Below, in pieces: positions 7,208 through 17,100 of a stretch of 64,000 nt of DNA (positions within the stretch are counted from its first letter, which is position 1; each line of letters begins with the position of its first letter). The stretch comes from Flavobacterium endoglycinae. Lineage in GTDB: Bacteria; Bacteroidota; Bacteroidia; Flavobacteriales; Flavobacteriaceae. Location of the stretch: assembly GCF_017352115.1 (NCBI RefSeq), contig NZ_CP071448.1:1116001-1180000 (forward strand). The letters are read 5' to 3'. A program made the position numbers and the translations under genes. The notes under the pieces are model-generated. The model searched no databases, had not been told where the DNA came from, and saw nothing but the letters and a program-made list of their open reading frames with translations.

Positions 7208-9979
7208 CTATTTATCAAGCGAACCTGCTTTAATGATGATCATTTTATCCAATTGAATGTATTTCTTAATCGCATCGTTTACCTGCTGTAAAGTTGCTTT
7301 TTCGATATCTTTCGGGTACTGGTCGATATAACTTGGCTCTAAACCTCTTTCGATAAAACTTAAAATCGTTCTTGCCATTCCGTTTGTGGTTGACATTCCT
7401 ACTTTAAAACTTCCGATTAAGTTGGTTTTCTTGTTTTCTAATTCCTCAGCTGTGATTCCGTTTTTTACCCATTTATCCACCTGAACCATTGTGGCATCCA
7501 GACCTTTTTGGAATAAATTTGGGTTGAAAGAAGCATTTACAAACCAATATCCTCCGGTTTCGATATTTCCTCCTAAACCAGAAGAAATACTATAGGTTAA
7601 ACCATCATTATCGCGGACAGTCTGCATTAAACGTCCAGCGAAACCTGCTCCTAAAGTGTAATTACCAATATAAAACGGAATGTAATCGGCGTCAGCTCTT
7701 TTTAAGCCGGTAAACTGCCCAATGTACAATTCTGCGCTTGGTTTTTCTGGAATCGTTATTACTTCTGTTTTTGCTGCTGCTTTTGAGGCTTCTTCAAATT
7801 TTAATTTTTCTGTAACACCGCCATTCCAATTTTTGAATGATTTTTTTAGAGAAGCATTTAAATCAGCTCCATCAGTGTCGCCCACAATTACCAAACGCAT
7901 AGATGCTGTTCCAAAATATTTTTTGTGGAAAGCTTTTACTTCCTCTAAAGCTGCATTTTTGATATTCGCAATATTGTCTTCTACGCTCAAACTGTAATTT
8001 GGGTTTCCTTTCGGATAAATCGCCTGAGACAATGCAATGCTTCCTCTTTCGCCCGGATCGTTCAAATCCTGCTGTGTATTTCCAATAAACTGTTGTTTTA
8101 AGTTTTCAAATTCTTTGGCATCAAACAACGGATTTCTCAATTCTTCTGCCAATAAAGTAATTACCTGATCTAAGTCTTTTTTCAAACATTTAAATCCGAT
8201 ATTGATTTTAAAGGTTGAGGCATTTACGTTTATGTTTACACCTAATTTTTGCAGTTTTTCTGAAAATTTGAATTTATCATTTAATGTTGTTCCTTTTGAC
8301 AGCATTGCTGCCGTTAACGCCGGAATAATGTCATTTTTAGTTTCGCTTGCATAATTTCCCAGCGAAATGCTTGCTGCAACGGTTACGAAATCTTTTGCTG
8401 AAGTTTTTACCGAAACCACATCAATTCCCACTACTTTTTCTCTTTTAAAAGCCGAAGCCGATTTACCGCTTAAAGTTTCTGGAGAAATTACTTCTGTGGC
8501 TGCGTCTTTTACTAAAGATGAAGCAGATGGTGCTTCTTCGTGAATTTGTGCTTCATCTGAATGTCTGTAATAAAACGGACCATTTTCTGGTCTATAATTA
8601 TTCGCTTTCGCTGAATCATTATTTTGAGAACCAGTTTGTTTCGGAATAAAATATCCTGTTGTGCTCTGGTCTTCAACCAGATATTTATTTGCTACGCGCA
8701 AGACATCTGCTGGAGTAACTTTTTTCAATCGGTCAACTCCTGTAATGTAATCTGTCCAGTCGCCGGCCGCAATCGATTCATTTAATGCCGATGCAATTAC
8801 GCCAGAACCATCACGTGCTAAAATAGTCTGCGCACTGATTTTGGCCACAACTCTATTTACTTCATCTTGAGTTACACCTTCTTTCTGAATTTTAGCTACA
8901 ACTTCGCTGATTTTAGCATCTATATCTTCGTGTTTTGAAGCTGTTGGAAAACCAACGCCAATTGTAAAAAGCCCGACTTCTTTAAAGTTTGTTGCACTGG
9001 CATACGAATAAATTCCTAAACGGGTGTCTACGAAAGTTTTATTTAAAATTGCTGAAGGGCCAACACCAATAATCTGAGCCAAAATGTTCAATGCTGGAAG
9101 GTCTTCATGTAAAGCACCTGGAATTTTATAGGCTTTGCTTACAACACCCAGTTCTCCTGGTTTTTTCACGATAATTTTACGTGCGCCATATTGCTGGGGC
9201 TCTTCTGTATAAGGCTGAGGCATAACGTTTGGCGCTTTTGTAATCTTCCCGAAATACTTTTCTATTAATTCAAAAACATTGTCTTTTTTGAAATCGCCAA
9301 TTATGGTTAAAGTCGCATTATCCGGCCAGTAATAAGTATTGTAAAAATTCTTTAAAACTTCAATGGGCGCGTTTTCAATATCCGATTTCCAGCCTATTGT
9401 AGAATGATGATACGGATGCGCAATATAAGCCGAAGCCCAGATTTCTTTATCTAATAAACTGTTCGGGTTGTTTTCGCCTCGTTCAAATTCGTTGCGAACC
9501 ACCGTCATTTCAGCTTCTTTATCTTCTTTTAGTAATAAAGAATTACGCATTCTATCGGCTTCGATTTGAAGTGCCAGTTCGATTTTATCACTTGGCAGTG
9601 TTTCAAAATAATTTGTACGATCGTACCAAGTTGTGGCATTTAACTGCGCTCCTGTATTTTGTAAAACATCAGTGATGGTGTTTCCATTTTTCTTGTTGAA
9701 AGTGGGAGTTCCTTTAAACATTAAATGTTCCAAAAGGTGTGTTGATCCTGTGTTTCCTAACACTTCATGTTTAGAACCTACACGATATACAATTTGTACG
9801 GTTGCCACCGGCGAAGCGTTGTCCTGCAGCAGCAAAACATTCATGCCGTTTGGCTGATACAAATATTCCTCGATTCCGCCTAATTCCTTTATTTTCTTAA
9901 AGTTAACTGATTTTTCTTGCGCTGACATTAAGGCACAGAAAGCTAATGAGCAATAGCCCAGAAAGATGTATTTTTTCAT
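7208..9979 (-). CDS. M16-family zinc metallopeptidase (two-domain)
   Basis: A 923-residue exported insulinase-type peptidase of the pitrilysin/PqqL group. The signal peptide is about 1-20 (CSLAFCALMSAQ). The inverted zinc motif HLLEH is at 81-85, with the third ligand probably E164 in VVRNEFERGEN. The N-terminal M16 pair spans about 35-460. A second M16-like half follows from about 510 and lacks the zinc motif (inactive half, as usual in fused M16 enzymes). It includes the R/Y region DNDGLTYSISSGLG. Such enzymes cut peptides in the periplasm. It lies between the TlpA-like gene and the DsbD-like gene, which suggests that peptide breakdown and disulfide reduction go together. Confidence 0.93.
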   Translation of the reverse strand: MKKYIFLGYCSLAFCALMSAQEKSVNFKKIKELGGIEEYLYQPNGMNVLLLQDNASPVATVQIVYRVGSKHEVLGNTGSTHLLEHLMFKGTPTFNKKNGNTITDVLQNTGAQLNATTWYDRTNYFETLPSDKIELALQIEADRMRNSLLLKEDKEAEMTVVRNEFERGENNPNSLLDKEIWASAYIAHPYHHSTIGWKSDIENAPIEVLKNFYNTYYWPDNATLTIIGDFKKDNVFELIEKYFGKITKAPNVMPQPYTEEPQQYGARKIIVKKPGELGVVSKAYKIPGALHEDLPALNILAQIIGVGPSAILNKTFVDTRLGIYSYASATNFKEVGLFTIGVGFPTASKHEDIDAKISEVVAKIQKEGVTQDEVNRVVAKISAQTILARDGSGVIASALNESIAAGDWTDYITGVDRLKKVTPADVLRVANKYLVEDQSTTGYFIPKQTGSQNNDSAKANNYRPENGPFYYRHSDEAQIHEEAPSASSLVKDAATEVISPETLSGKSASAFKREKVVGIDVVSVKTSAKDFVTVAASISLGNYASETKNDIIPALTAAMLSKGTTLNDKFKFSEKLQKLGVNINVNASTFKINIGFKCLKKDLDQVITLLAEELRNPLFDAKEFENLKQQFIGNTQQDLNDPGERGSIALSQAIYPKGNPNYSLSVEDNIANIKNAALEEVKAFHKKYFGTASMRLVIVGDTDGADLNASLKKSFKNWNGGVTEKLKFEEASKAAAKTEVITIPEKPSAELYIGQFTGLKRADADYIPFYIGNYTLGAGFAGRLMQTVRDNDGLTYSISSGLGGNIETGGYWFVNASFNPNLFQKGLDATMVQVDKWVKNGITAEELENKKTNLIGSFKVGMSTTNGMARTILSFIERGLEPSYIDQYPKDIEKATLQQVNDAIKKYIQLDKMIIIKAGSLDK

Positions 9980-10003
9980 TTTTTGAAAGATTTTTTTTAG
10001 TCG

Positions 10004-10046
10004 CAGTCGCAGTTTTCAGTCTCAGTTTAACTGGAAACTGCGACTG
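10004..10046. repeat. GTCGCAG inverted repeat
   Basis: CAGTCGCAGTTTTCAG (10004-10019) pairs with CTGGAAACTGCGACTG (10031-10046) with one mismatch and an 11-base loop. It lies between the TlpA-like gene and the M16 gene. The T-tract precedes it on the plus strand, so on the minus strand it is not a standard terminator. The same sequence unit flanks repeat copy 1 at 6955-7203. Confidence 0.7.
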
Positions 10047-10062
10047 TGACCGAATACTAGAT

Positions 10063-11196
10063 TTATGATTTGCTGAAAATTTCTTTTAATTTAGATTGCA
10101 ATTCCGCTTCTCTAAGGTTTTTAGCTAAGATTTTTCCATCAGGTCCAATTAAGTAGTTGGTTGGAACCATTTTTACACCGTATAAAAGAGCTGCTTCATT
10201 CTGCCATCCTTTTAAATCAGAAACATGTGTCCAGGTTAAACCATCTTTTTCGATTGCTTTTTCCCAAAGTTTCTTTTTGTCGTCTAGAGAAACTCCTAAA
10301 ACATCAAATCCTTTGTCATGATACGTTTTATAAGCCACGACTACGTTTGGATTTTCTTTTCGGCATGGACCGCACCAGCTTGCCCAGAAATCCACCAAAA
10401 CATATTTTCCTTTATAATCGGATAGTTTTACTACTTTTCCGTTTATGTCAGTTTGAGAAAATTCAGGCGCTGCAACGCCAATTGCTGTTTTTTCGTTCAG
10501 ATCGATTGAGGCTTTTAATTTTTTTCCGTAAAATGATTTCTGAATTTCGGGAGATAAAATTCCGTAATATTCTTTTACTTTTTCTGGAGTTCCGTAAGAC
10601 ACAATTCGGTCTTCAATTACTAATGCTCCTCCTAAATTGTCTTTGTTTTTTCTGATGAATTTATCTGTTAGATCATCCGCGAAAGCGCCAAGATCTTTCC
10701 ATTTTTTATCCATCATGGTTTGCTGTTCTGGAGTTAATTTTACTTTTCCTGATTGTGTCAGCGAATCAGATAATTTGTAAATCGGGCCCGCGATGGCTTG
10801 TATTTTTTTGAATTCGTTATCGTAATATGATTTGTAGAATCCGTTTTGAGTAGCTCCAGTTACTTTCGCTTTAAAAACAGAATCTTTTTTTGCTTCGATT
10901 GTAATGTCTTCATTGTCTAAAAGGAAATATGCTCCATATTCCTGCCCCTTAATTTTTAGCGTATGGAATAAAGGTTCGCCCGTTTTTCCGTTAAGAGTAA
11001 AGGTTCCTTCTTTTACCTCGGCTGAATCAATAATTTTTTTATCGCCTTTTTCGTCTGCATATTCTAGATAAACGATTCCTTTATCTAATCCTGCAATTTT
11101 TCCGTTGATAGTATATCCTTCTTTCTTTTCACACGAAGTAAATGCCGCCGCAATTGTTAATGCGAATAGGCTGGATTTTAAAATGGTACTTTTCAT
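10063..11196 (-). CDS. TlpA-like thioredoxin lipoprotein with DUF4369 domain
   Basis: A 377-residue predicted lipoprotein. The lipobox ends at C22 (AFTSC). An N-terminal DUF4369 beta domain (about 25-125) is followed by a helical linker and a TlpA/ResA-type thioredoxin domain (about 240-377). The redox site WCGPC has cysteines C275 and C278, and the cis-proline loop is MVPTNYLI. Such proteins reduce disulfides in the periplasm and are recharged by DsbD-type proteins, one of which is encoded two genes downstream. The neighbouring 400-residue protein is a diverged paralogue of the same build. A CACATAG repeat element separates the two. Confidence 0.93.
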   Translation of the reverse strand: MKSTILKSSLFALTIAAAFTSCEKKEGYTINGKIAGLDKGIVYLEYADEKGDKKIIDSAEVKEGTFTLNGKTGEPLFHTLKIKGQEYGAYFLLDNEDITIEAKKDSVFKAKVTGATQNGFYKSYYDNEFKKIQAIAGPIYKLSDSLTQSGKVKLTPEQQTMMDKKWKDLGAFADDLTDKFIRKNKDNLGGALVIEDRIVSYGTPEKVKEYYGILSPEIQKSFYGKKLKASIDLNEKTAIGVAAPEFSQTDINGKVVKLSDYKGKYVLVDFWASWCGPCRKENPNVVVAYKTYHDKGFDVLGVSLDDKKKLWEKAIEKDGLTWTHVSDLKGWQNEAALLYGVKMVPTNYLIGPDGKILAKNLREAELQSKLKEIFSKS

Positions 11197-11234
11197 GTTA
11201 TATTTTTTTTGTTGTTAGATTGCGATGTTTTTTT

Positions 11235-11383
11235 AAACACATAGAATCATAGATTACGCAAGCTTTAAAAAAGGCGTTTCACTTATTTTAAAAAACATAG
11301 CTTTTCTATGTGTGAGAAATAAATTTCTCTCTTTAGCTCTTTTTTATTTCCACCACATAAAAAAGTATGTTTCTATGTGTTTA
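11235..11383. repeat. CACATAG inverted-repeat element, copy 2 (type A)
   Basis: It starts AAACACATAGAATCATAGAT and ends TATGTTTCTATGTGTTTA. It shares AAGGCGTTTCAC, ACATAGCTTTTCTATGTGTG and GAGAAATAAATTTCTC with copy 1. Confidence 0.8.
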
Positions 11384-11453
11384 AAATTTTAAAGTCAAGT
11401 TTGATTTAATATTGTCACTGAACACTCAAAAACTGAGCACTGACCACTAAAAT

Positions 11454-12656
11454 CTAAGATTTCATAAGTTCTTTCAGTTTCGCTTCCAATTCTGCACCTC
11501 TTAAATTATCGCTGATAATTACACCATTATTATCAACTAAATAGGTTGCTGGAATTGCTTTTACATTAAACGCTTTACTTACTTTATCATCGTCTAAAAG
11601 GTTATGCCACTGCATGTTTTCTTGTCCTAATGCTTTCTGCCACGCTTTTTCGTCTTTATCAATTGAAATACTTAAAATTTCAAATCCTTTTTCTGAATAA
11701 GCTGAGTATGCTGTTTTAAGATTTGGAATTTCTTTTCGACATGGACCGCACCAAGAAGCCCAGAAATCAACCAAAATATATTTTTTTCCAGCTGTAATGT
11801 CTTTTGCGGCATATGATTTTCCGTCTTTGTCTTTTAAAGTAAAATTGGCGATGCTTGTTCCGATTAGGGATTTCGGATTCAAATCTTTATCTAAAATTTG
11901 TCCGTAGTAACTTTTCTTTGCCGTTTCAGAAAACTGATCGTACAATGGTTTTTGATCCGGGGTAAAATAGGTGAAGTTGGTCATCATAAAAAATGGTCCC
12001 CACCATGTTTCTTTATGTTTTGCAATAAGAGCCAATGTTGTTTTTTCTACTTTAGTAAAAAATGCTTTTTCTTTTGCTTCAAATACTTTCCATTGTTCTG
12101 TATTGTAAATTGAGTCTAAGGTTTTTTTATTTCCTTCTTTTCTGGCTTTGCCTACTTTGCTGCTCAATTCATCTATTCCAACATGATAGTCTTTGTAATC
12201 TTTGTCTAAATCTTCTTTAAAAGCAGTTTCTTTTTTATAATAATCATGTGATTTTGAACCTGTAATTGTTACGTTTTTAAATGTTATTCGTTCACTTTCC
12301 TGATCTGAAACTGTACCAGCCGCTATTATTTTTATTTTTGAATTTTCGACCATTACAGAAATATTTCCTTTGCTTTTACCAAAGACAACATAAAAAAAAC
12401 GAGGTTCATTTAATTTTCCCGAGAAAGAAAATTTACCCTCTTTTAATGTCGTTTCAGCAACTGGCAGTTCAGAAGAATGTGTTGCTCCTGGAATTAGTTT
12501 TACAGTTGTTCCGTCAGCTAAACCAGTGATGTTTCCTTCAATTGTATATGAAGAAGCCGCTGTTGAAGCGCTTTTTTTCTTTTGTGCCTGAACGTTTATA
12601 GAAACCATAAACAAACAAAGGCAAAATCCTACTATTTTATTTTGAATGAAGTTCAT
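11454..12656 (-). CDS. TlpA-like thioredoxin protein with DUF4369 domain
   Basis: A 400-residue periplasmic protein with a cleavable signal peptide (about 1-24, ending NVQAQ). Unlike its neighbour it shows no lipobox. The N-terminal DUF4369 domain spans about 36-135, followed by a charged helical linker and a C-terminal TlpA domain with WCGPC (C303 and C306) and a cis-Pro loop AIPATYLV. The expected role is reducing disulfides in substrates arriving in the periplasm. It sits right after the STN-type susC/susD pair, separated by a hairpin. That links disulfide chemistry to whatever this transporter imports. Confidence 0.93.
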   Translation of the reverse strand: MNFIQNKIVGFCLCLFMVSINVQAQKKKSASTAASSYTIEGNITGLADGTTVKLIPGATHSSELPVAETTLKEGKFSFSGKLNEPRFFYVVFGKSKGNISVMVENSKIKIIAAGTVSDQESERITFKNVTITGSKSHDYYKKETAFKEDLDKDYKDYHVGIDELSSKVGKARKEGNKKTLDSIYNTEQWKVFEAKEKAFFTKVEKTTLALIAKHKETWWGPFFMMTNFTYFTPDQKPLYDQFSETAKKSYYGQILDKDLNPKSLIGTSIANFTLKDKDGKSYAAKDITAGKKYILVDFWASWCGPCRKEIPNLKTAYSAYSEKGFEILSISIDKDEKAWQKALGQENMQWHNLLDDDKVSKAFNVKAIPATYLVDNNGVIISDNLRGAELEAKLKELMKS

Positions 12657-12676
12657 TTCTTGATTGATATTTTTAG

Positions 12677-12715
12677 AAAAGCTTCCCTTTCGGAGTTTCT
12701 AATCAGGAAGCTTTT
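12677..12715 (-). terminator. hairpin after susD (12722-14128)
   Basis: AAAAGCTTCC (12677-12686) pairs perfectly with GGAAGCTTTT (12706-12715). On the minus strand the stem is followed by CTAAAAAT rather than a pure T run. Strong but possibly partial termination is likely, letting the TlpA-like genes be read at a lower level. Confidence 0.65.
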
Positions 12716-12721
12716 TAGTTA

Positions 12722-14128
12722 TTATTTGGCTACATTTTGTGTGATTGTTCCGTTTCCTGGGTTCTTTATTGCCCCTTGTGGAAATGGCATTGTCCATAAA
12801 TGAGAATCTGATTTTAATGTGTAAGCAGTTCCATTTACCGTTTTGGTAAAACTTACTTTATAAATGCCTTCTGCATTTAAACGACGTGCATCTGCAAAAG
12901 GAATCAGCGTGTTAATAAGTTCATTCCTTTTTGTTCTGTAAATAGCGTTTAAAGCAGTTGTTTTATCTGTAGTTGCAATGTCTTGATAATATGAAGGAAG
13001 AATACGAGTTTTGCGAACTGTATTTAAAACAGCTAATGCCTCGCTAATTTGTCCTGCTCGAGCCAGACATTCGGCTTTAATTAGATAAACCTCAACAGTT
13101 GTGATTCCACCAAAGTTGAAAGCTCCCGATAGGGTTCTTCTGTAATAGGTTTCTGCTCCAACAGTATATATTTTCCAACGAGAAATAAAACGGGCATCTC
13201 CAGCTTCAAAACGTTGTGCACGCTCTATCGGAATACTGTTTTCTGTTGTTAAACTATTAAAAGTACCATGACGATACGTGTAGTTTTCTACATAATTGTA
13301 GCCCATTGGCGATGTTGTGGTCGTATACGAATTTGGTACATCAATTATGGCTTTATTGGTATTGTAATATCCAATCCAGTCGTACAATTTATTGTTTTCT
13401 GCCAAGGCTAAATCGGCATATTTTAAAGCTTCTGTGTAGTTATTCATTTGAAGAGAAACTCTTGAATAAAATGCGTAACCTGCACCTAAATTTGGGTGTA
13501 AAGGAGTTTGTGAAACTTTCAACAAATAAGGTAAAGCTTCTTTAACATCATTTAGTATAAAATCATACATTTCCTGAATTGTGACCTGCTTACTTGGTGC
13601 ATTAATATTGGCACTTGTAATTAAAGGAACTGATAGTTTTGTTGAAGCTGTTGAAGCCACATACGTATCGGCATAAAAATTAACAAGATTAAAATAGTTC
13701 ATGGCGCGCAATATTTTTGCTTCTGCCCAAACTACTCTTTTTTCTGCTTCAGTCGCTTTAGTGGTATTTAATGCATTTTCTATAATTAAATTAAAAGTCG
13801 AAATCCCGGCGTAACCTGAATAGTACGTTGTTTCATCTGAGACTTTCAATGCAATTCGGTCTGCATTTTCATCCCACAAATAAAGCGCATTGTATAATCT
13901 ATTACTTGATAAAGTGGCAATAGTTACATATTGGTCGTTTAATAGTTGCGAAGCTCCTGTAATGTCAACTCTATGATTGGTGTATTCGTCACGCAAAAAC
14001 GCTTCATAATCTGCTAATGTCGTAGGTGATTTAAATCCTTTAGGGACATCGTCTAAATAATTTTCGCAAGAAGCAAAAGTTAATCCTAAAGCTAATAAAC
14101 ACGCTATTTTTTTATATATATTTTTCAT
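12722..14128 (-). CDS. SusD/RagB-family outer-membrane lipoprotein
   Basis: A 468-residue surface lipoprotein that caps a SusC transporter and binds its ligand. Lipobox cysteine C21 (TFASC) is followed by ENYLDDVP. The TPR-rich SusD fold is visible in AEAKILRAMNYFNLVNFYAD and in YLIKAECLARAGQISEALAVLNTVRKTR near the C-terminus. It follows the SusC gene by 17 bases. This SusD is short and its locus has no glycosidases, so a non-sugar ligand, such as peptides, is possible. That is inference from the neighbours. Confidence 0.93.
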   Translation of the reverse strand: MKNIYKKIACLLALGLTFASCENYLDDVPKGFKSPTTLADYEAFLRDEYTNHRVDITGASQLLNDQYVTIATLSSNRLYNALYLWDENADRIALKVSDETTYYSGYAGISTFNLIIENALNTTKATEAEKRVVWAEAKILRAMNYFNLVNFYADTYVASTASTKLSVPLITSANINAPSKQVTIQEMYDFILNDVKEALPYLLKVSQTPLHPNLGAGYAFYSRVSLQMNNYTEALKYADLALAENNKLYDWIGYYNTNKAIIDVPNSYTTTTSPMGYNYVENYTYRHGTFNSLTTENSIPIERAQRFEAGDARFISRWKIYTVGAETYYRRTLSGAFNFGGITTVEVYLIKAECLARAGQISEALAVLNTVRKTRILPSYYQDIATTDKTTALNAIYRTKRNELINTLIPFADARRLNAEGIYKVSFTKTVNGTAYTLKSDSHLWTMPFPQGAIKNPGNGTITQNVAK

Positions 14129-14145
14129 CGTCTAGTTATTATAAA

Positions 14146-17100
14146 TTAGAAATTAACATTTACACCAAAAACAAAGCTTGGAGATATAAAACCGCCCAGC
14201 ATGTATTTGGCATCTCTACTTTTTGCAAATGTGTAGACATTTTCGGCGTTGAGATTGAAACGTACTCCGTCTAATTTTACTTTCTTAATAATTGAACTTG
14301 GCATTTGATACGCTAGCGAAATGTTACTTAATCTCACATTTGAAGCATCCAAAATATTAACATCGGCATACGAATAAATGGTACGGGAATCTGAATTAAA
14401 TTCTGGTTCATATTCATAAACCGCTCTTGGCACATTTGTAAAGGCTTCGTCTCCAGGTTTCATCCATCTATCGGCAATATGATTGTTTACTACTGTAATA
14501 TCTGTAACATAACCTCCCATTGCACCGTTGTAATTATTATTTAACATAGGCAGAAAGGTATTTCTAACTTTATGTCCTAACTCGTAAATGAAAAGTGCTG
14601 AAAGCGAAAAGTTTTTATAATTGGCAGAAGTATGGAAAGAACCGCTATGCATTGGAACTGTAGAACCAAAATCTTTAATAGCATTTATTTGCCCTGGATT
14701 GTATTTTACTGCTGTTCCTGATGCATCATAAACTTGAGGAACTCCTGTATTACTTAGTCCTGCCCATTTGTAACCATAAATGGTGTTATAACTTTTTCCT
14801 ATTCTAGGAAACGCTTGCGAATAATCCAGCTGCAGGTAATAAGCAGGTGCTTCTACGTTTACATAATCTACTTCGTTTTTGTTGTAAGCATACAAAACTG
14901 AGGCATCCCAAGAGAATGAAGGTGTTTTGACAATAGTTCCTCTTAAACTCACTTCGACACCTTTGTTGGTCATTTCACCATTGTTTATGGTGTAAGTAGA
15001 ATATCCCCAGCCTTCTGTTGGAATTCCTTGTGTGTTTGCTAATAAATCTTCTCCTTTTTTATTATACAAATCGACAGTTCCGCTTAATCTGCTTTTGAAG
15101 AATGAAAAATCTAAACCAATGTCTGTAGTAGTTGTTTTTTCCCAAGATAATTCTGGATTTGGTCTTTTACTTACCGTTCCTTGGTTACCTCCTACATTTG
15201 AATTAGAATTGTAATACGCTGTTAAATACGGCGCAGAATCTTTGGCTATATTTCCGCCAATACCATAAGAAGCACGAAGTTTAATACCATCTACCCAAGC
15301 AACATCAAAAAATGATTCTTTATCGATGTTCCATCCTGCTCCTGCAGACCAAGTTGGTTTATTTTGGTATTTGCTGTCGGTTCCCCAAAGGTTTGAACGA
15401 TCCCAGCGAACACTTCCAGAAAGAGAATATCTTCTGTCATAAGTATAACCTCCGGTACCATAAACTGAAACATAACGGTTTTGCAATTCTTTTTCTAATG
15501 AAAATTCATTTTGTGACATGTAGCCGCTAAAAATTGTTCCATATACTTTTAGTAAATCGGCTTGATTTATTGGAGCAAAACCTAAAGTCTGTGCATCATA
15601 ACCATACCGGGTGTTATCGTTATATTCTTGTTTAGAATGACGAATTTCCATACCTGCAATCGCAGAAAAGTCATGTTTCTCTGCAAAAGTCTGATTGAAA
15701 TTTAACTGCTGACGGAAATTATAAGCGTTAGAATACTGATTCGTTTCTTTAATGATATCTCCATAAGGCAAATTGTAAACAGCTTTATTATTAGCAATTG
15801 TGACCATACCATTTACTTTGCTTCTTACATAATACGAGTCTCTATCAAATAATTGACTAGCACGATCTGAACCAAATTCGTACTGAAACATGGCATTATA
15901 AGTAAAGGCGTTACTAAATTTAACATTAAACTTGGCGAAGGTTCTATTTAGGAAGTTCTTGCTTTCAATAAGATTTCTTTTAAATTCATCCATTGGCGTG
16001 ATATCCATGCTATAAAGACCATAAGTCTGCATAGAATTAAGCGTGAAATTATTGTAGCGAGATGCCGCTGTAGAAACAAAGTTGGTTCCGTCGTTATTTA
16101 CAAGCTGATTGTATGGTTGATATTTAAACATAGGAGTATTAGCAAAATAACTCTGCGTATCTCCTTTTCCAAAATTGGTATAAGTTCCTAAATCCAGAGA
16201 CAGCCAGCTGTTAATTTGTGTTGAGTTTTTCAAATTAATTCCTACCGACTGATTTTCAGAATATCTGTCTTCAAGCTGATTGTCTTTGTAAGTAATCGAT
16301 GCATTAAAAGCATTAGTTCCAGTTGCTTTACCTAAACTAAGATTGTGCTGCATAAAATACTGGTCGCGTTTTGCATATTTAGCCACATCATCGTAGTATT
16401 TATAACCTTGAGAACCCAGTTGATTCAAGCGGGTATTCATTTCTGCCATTGAAGTTTTTCCTGCATAACCATTTAAAATAGTCTGCATTCCTAAACTTGT
16501 AAATACTGCATTATTTAATAAAGATTGTGCATAAGTTGAGGCATTAGCCGTTTTCAAATTCGGATTTCCTTCTGCCCATCCTCTTTCTAAACCAATAATA
16601 TCAGCCGAATCCGTAAGATTTCCGGTGTAATTTCGATACGGCGTTATCGTTAAATTGCTTGAAAAAGAAATATTTGTTTTTCCTGCTTTTGCTTTTTTGG
16701 TTGTAATGACTACCACTCCATTTGCAGCGCGGGCACCATAAATAGACGAAGCCGCGGCATCTTTTAAAACCGTAATTGTTTCAATATCTTCTAAGTTAAG
16801 ATTAGGAAGATTTTCTTCGATAGTATTGTACGGAGTTAATCTTGTATTTTCAACAGGAAAACCATCAATAACATACAAAGGTGCTGTTACGCCATTCATA
16901 GAGGTGGTTCCACGAATTCTTCCATCTTGATATCCAACAATACGTCCTTCTAAAATTTTATCTAAACTATTTAAACGCTGTTCTTGAAAATCTTTTGCTT
17001 TTAAACTAGAAAAAGATCCTGTTGCTTTTTCTTCTGTAATATCCTGATAACCTGTTTTCAAGACTAAGCCTTCCAATTCCTGCACGTCTTCTTTTAAAAC

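Noticed and set aside
10004..10046. Hairpin called as terminator of the TlpA-like gene
   Set aside because: On the minus strand the stem is followed by A residues, not T, so it is better described as a repeat.
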